Part shown: in pieces, positions 48,883 through 53,832 of the stretch
Numbering within the stretch: the stretch's first letter is position 1
How the letters are laid out: each line of letters opens with the position of its first letter
Assembly: GCA_009377645.1 (NCBI GenBank)
Contig: WHTQ01000024.1
Coordinates: 1-53,832 of the forward strand
Reading direction: 5' to 3'
DNA length: 53,832 nt
Source of the DNA: Micromonosporaceae bacterium
Lineage (GTDB): Bacteria; Actinomycetota; Actinomycetes; Mycobacteriales; Micromonosporaceae
The notes under the pieces: model-generated
Database searches by the model: none
What the model was told of the DNA's origin: nothing
What the model saw: only the letters and a program-made list of their open reading frames with translations
Program-made: the position numbers and the translations under genes

Positions 48883-50026
48883 AACCGCCGGAGACCAGCT
48901 CGGGGTTCTCCAGAATGAACTGGTCGAGCTGGCCCTGGTTGAGCGCGTCGAACAGGTCGAACGCCTCCGGGTGCAGCTCCTCCCCCTGGTAGTCGGAGCC
49001 GACGCCGATGCTGTCGCCGGTCAGGCCGAACGAAACCAGGGCAGCCGGGCGGAGGTTGCGGAGGGCGAAGGCGAAGTCGATCACCTCGTTGCCGCGGCCG
49101 TCGAAGATCATGGCGTCGCCGACCGCCTGCAGGAGCCGGTCCAGCCCCACCGGGTTGGTGACCATGTCGCGGCTCACGGCCCGCTCCATCATCGCCTCCA
49201 GCACCCGCTGCTGGTTCTCCTGCCGGCCGTAGTCGCCCTCCTCGAGGCTCTTACGCTGACGCACCACGTCCAGCGCCTGCCACCCCTCCAGCTCGCACCG
49301 GAACGGGCCGCCCTCCTCGGTCGCCTCCGCGCACGGTGGCGAGCCCGGCTCGTAGACCATCTGCGGACCGCAGTAGCTCCCGCAGCCGACCTCCCGGTGC
49401 CGGCCGTCCGGCTGTCGGTGCTCGGAGATGATCCGCTCCTGCAGGTCCACCGTCACCCCGCCCATCGCGTCGACGATGTCCCGGAACCCCTCGAACCGGA
49501 GCACCACCCCGGCATCGAACCGCTCGATCCCGGTCAGCTGGCTGACCGTGCTGGCCAGCAGCGCGAACCCGCGCTCCACGTTCGGCCCGTCCTCGCCGGG
49601 AGCCGGGTCGGCACCGTGGAACATGGCCGCGTTCAGCCGGTCCCGCCCGCCGAGGTATCCGCTGTCCGAGTCGGGCGGGATGTCCACCAGCGTGTCCCGG
49701 GGCAACGAGATCATATAGCCGCGGTCCAGGGTGCGGTTGATGTGCACGATCATGATCGCGTCGGCGCGGGGGGTCTCGTCCGGGCGGCTCGGGCGGGTGT
49801 CGAGGCCGGCCAGCAGGATGTTCAGCGGGCCGGTGATGTCCTCACCGTAGTCGGGGTCGGCCTCCTGCCCGAACAGGTCCCCCTCGCGGATCGCCCCGGA
49901 GACCCGGGACATGGCGAACTCGGCGGCGACCAGTGCCCCTCCGGAGACCAGCATCAGGAGGGCACCGAACACCGTACACACCACCGCCCACCTGGGGGTG
50001 CGCCCTCCCGCACGACCGACTGCCAC
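48881..50026 (-). CDS. LytR-CpsA-Psr (LCP) family glycan transferase
   Basis: A 381-residue membrane-anchored LCP enzyme. One N-terminal membrane segment (about 14-35) is followed by the LCP domain: PLNILLAGLDTR, RADAIMIVHINRT, SLPRDTLVDIP and RLNAAM carry the Arg/Asp residues that hold pyrophosphate and metal. A Cys-rich insert (CGSYCG, CAEA, RCELEG) lies in the middle. LCP enzymes attach polyprenyl-linked glycans such as teichoic acid, arabinogalactan or capsule to peptidoglycan, so this one may anchor the polymer made by the locus. GTG 50026 has GGGAGG just upstream; TTG 50044 is possible. It lies between atpD and atpC. Confidence 0.88.
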   Translation of the reverse strand: MAVGRAGGRTPRWAVVCTVFGALLMLVSGGALVAAEFAMSRVSGAIREGDLFGQEADPDYGEDITGPLNILLAGLDTRPSRPDETPRADAIMIVHINRTLDRGYMISLPRDTLVDIPPDSDSGYLGGRDRLNAAMFHGADPAPGEDGPNVERGFALLASTVSQLTGIERFDAGVVLRFEGFRDIVDAMGGVTVDLQERIISEHRQPDGRHREVGCGSYCGPQMVYEPGSPPCAEATEEGGPFRCELEGWQALDVVRQRKSLEEGDYGRQENQQRVLEAMMERAVSRDMVTNPVGLDRLLQAVGDAMIFDGRGNEVIDFAFALRNLRPAALVSFGLTGDSIGVGSDYQGEELHPEAFDLFDALNQGQLDQFILENPELVSGG

Positions 50027-50139
50027 GATCCCTCCCGAACCCAACGTTAGCCGGAAGCACCCGGGAGGTGCCGCGAGACGCCGGCGGACACGGTTTGGCT
50101 ACGCCCGGCTGGCGGGCGCGGTGCCGGCCGGGCCCGCGG

Positions 50140-52523
<2,384 letters not shown>

Positions 52524-52620
52524 CAGCGCAAGCCTCTGCAACGACCTACCGCGGCAGCGAGGTCACGCCTCGCTGGCACAACCGGCCCGCCCGAACGCCC
52601 ACAACGCATGGCTATCATCG

Positions 52621-53832
<1,212 letters not shown>

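Overview
The window is chromosomal DNA of very high GC from an actinobacterium. Supporting signs are the strong G/C bias at third codon positions, frequent GTG and TTG starts, near-leaderless promoters, and actinobacterial markers: NucS, a DUF2550-type protein, Scy/FilP-like coiled coils, a PPOX-type oxidoreductase and a MurA with Asp at the fosfomycin-target position. Several genes would fit Micromonosporaceae, but the family cannot be fixed from sequence reading alone. I see no rRNA, tRNA, CRISPR array, transposase or integrase.

Layout. (1) 1-4031: a thiolase (partial) divergent from methylmalonyl-CoA epimerase, then two DivIVA/Scy/FilP-type coiled-coil proteins. (2) 4086-32724: a large exopolysaccharide locus. 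It holds a Wzz-like chain-length protein, a Wzy/O-antigen-ligase-type polymerase, a Wzx-type flippase, five glycosyltransferases (four GT2, one GT4), a CDP-sugar cytidylyltransferase with a PIG-L deacetylase, three TylCIII-type methyltransferases, an NAD-dependent sugar epimerase, a polysaccharide pyruvyl transferase, an FrhB-type protein, two asparagine-synthase-family proteins, a secreted beta-helix protein and two very large secreted paralogues. It is built as several divergent operon pairs. (3) 32741-37682: mixed genes, namely a small zinc-ribbon protein, a NudC-like remnant, an S9 peptidase, a StrR-like ParB-fold regulator and an alpha/beta hydrolase. (4) 37682-41084: dTDP-L-rhamnose synthesis (rfbC, rfbA, then divergent rfbB, rfbD). 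(5) 41095-53832: housekeeping genes: DoxX protein, aldehyde dehydrogenase, nucS, PPOX protein, a leaderless 44-residue ORF, 3-hydroxybutyryl-CoA dehydrogenase, murA, cobalamin adenosyltransferase, VOC protein, DUF2550 protein, and the F1 ATP synthase genes atpA-G-D and atpC with a LytR-CpsA-Psr gene lodged between atpD and atpC.

How it works together. The gene set predicts a Wzx/Wzy-type, probably rhamnose-containing and pyruvylated glycan with methyl-branched or deoxy sugars. The LCP protein could attach it to peptidoglycan and the secreted beta-rich proteins could bind or organise it. No priming phosphoglycosyltransferase is present, so that step must be encoded elsewhere. A similar dyad motif recurs in the divergent promoter regions of the glycan locus and suggests one regulator, possibly the StrR-like protein. 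The flanks look like a conserved core segment (thiolase-mce-scy/filP on one side, nucS-murA-atp on the other), so the glycan locus looks like an accessory block set into core synteny.
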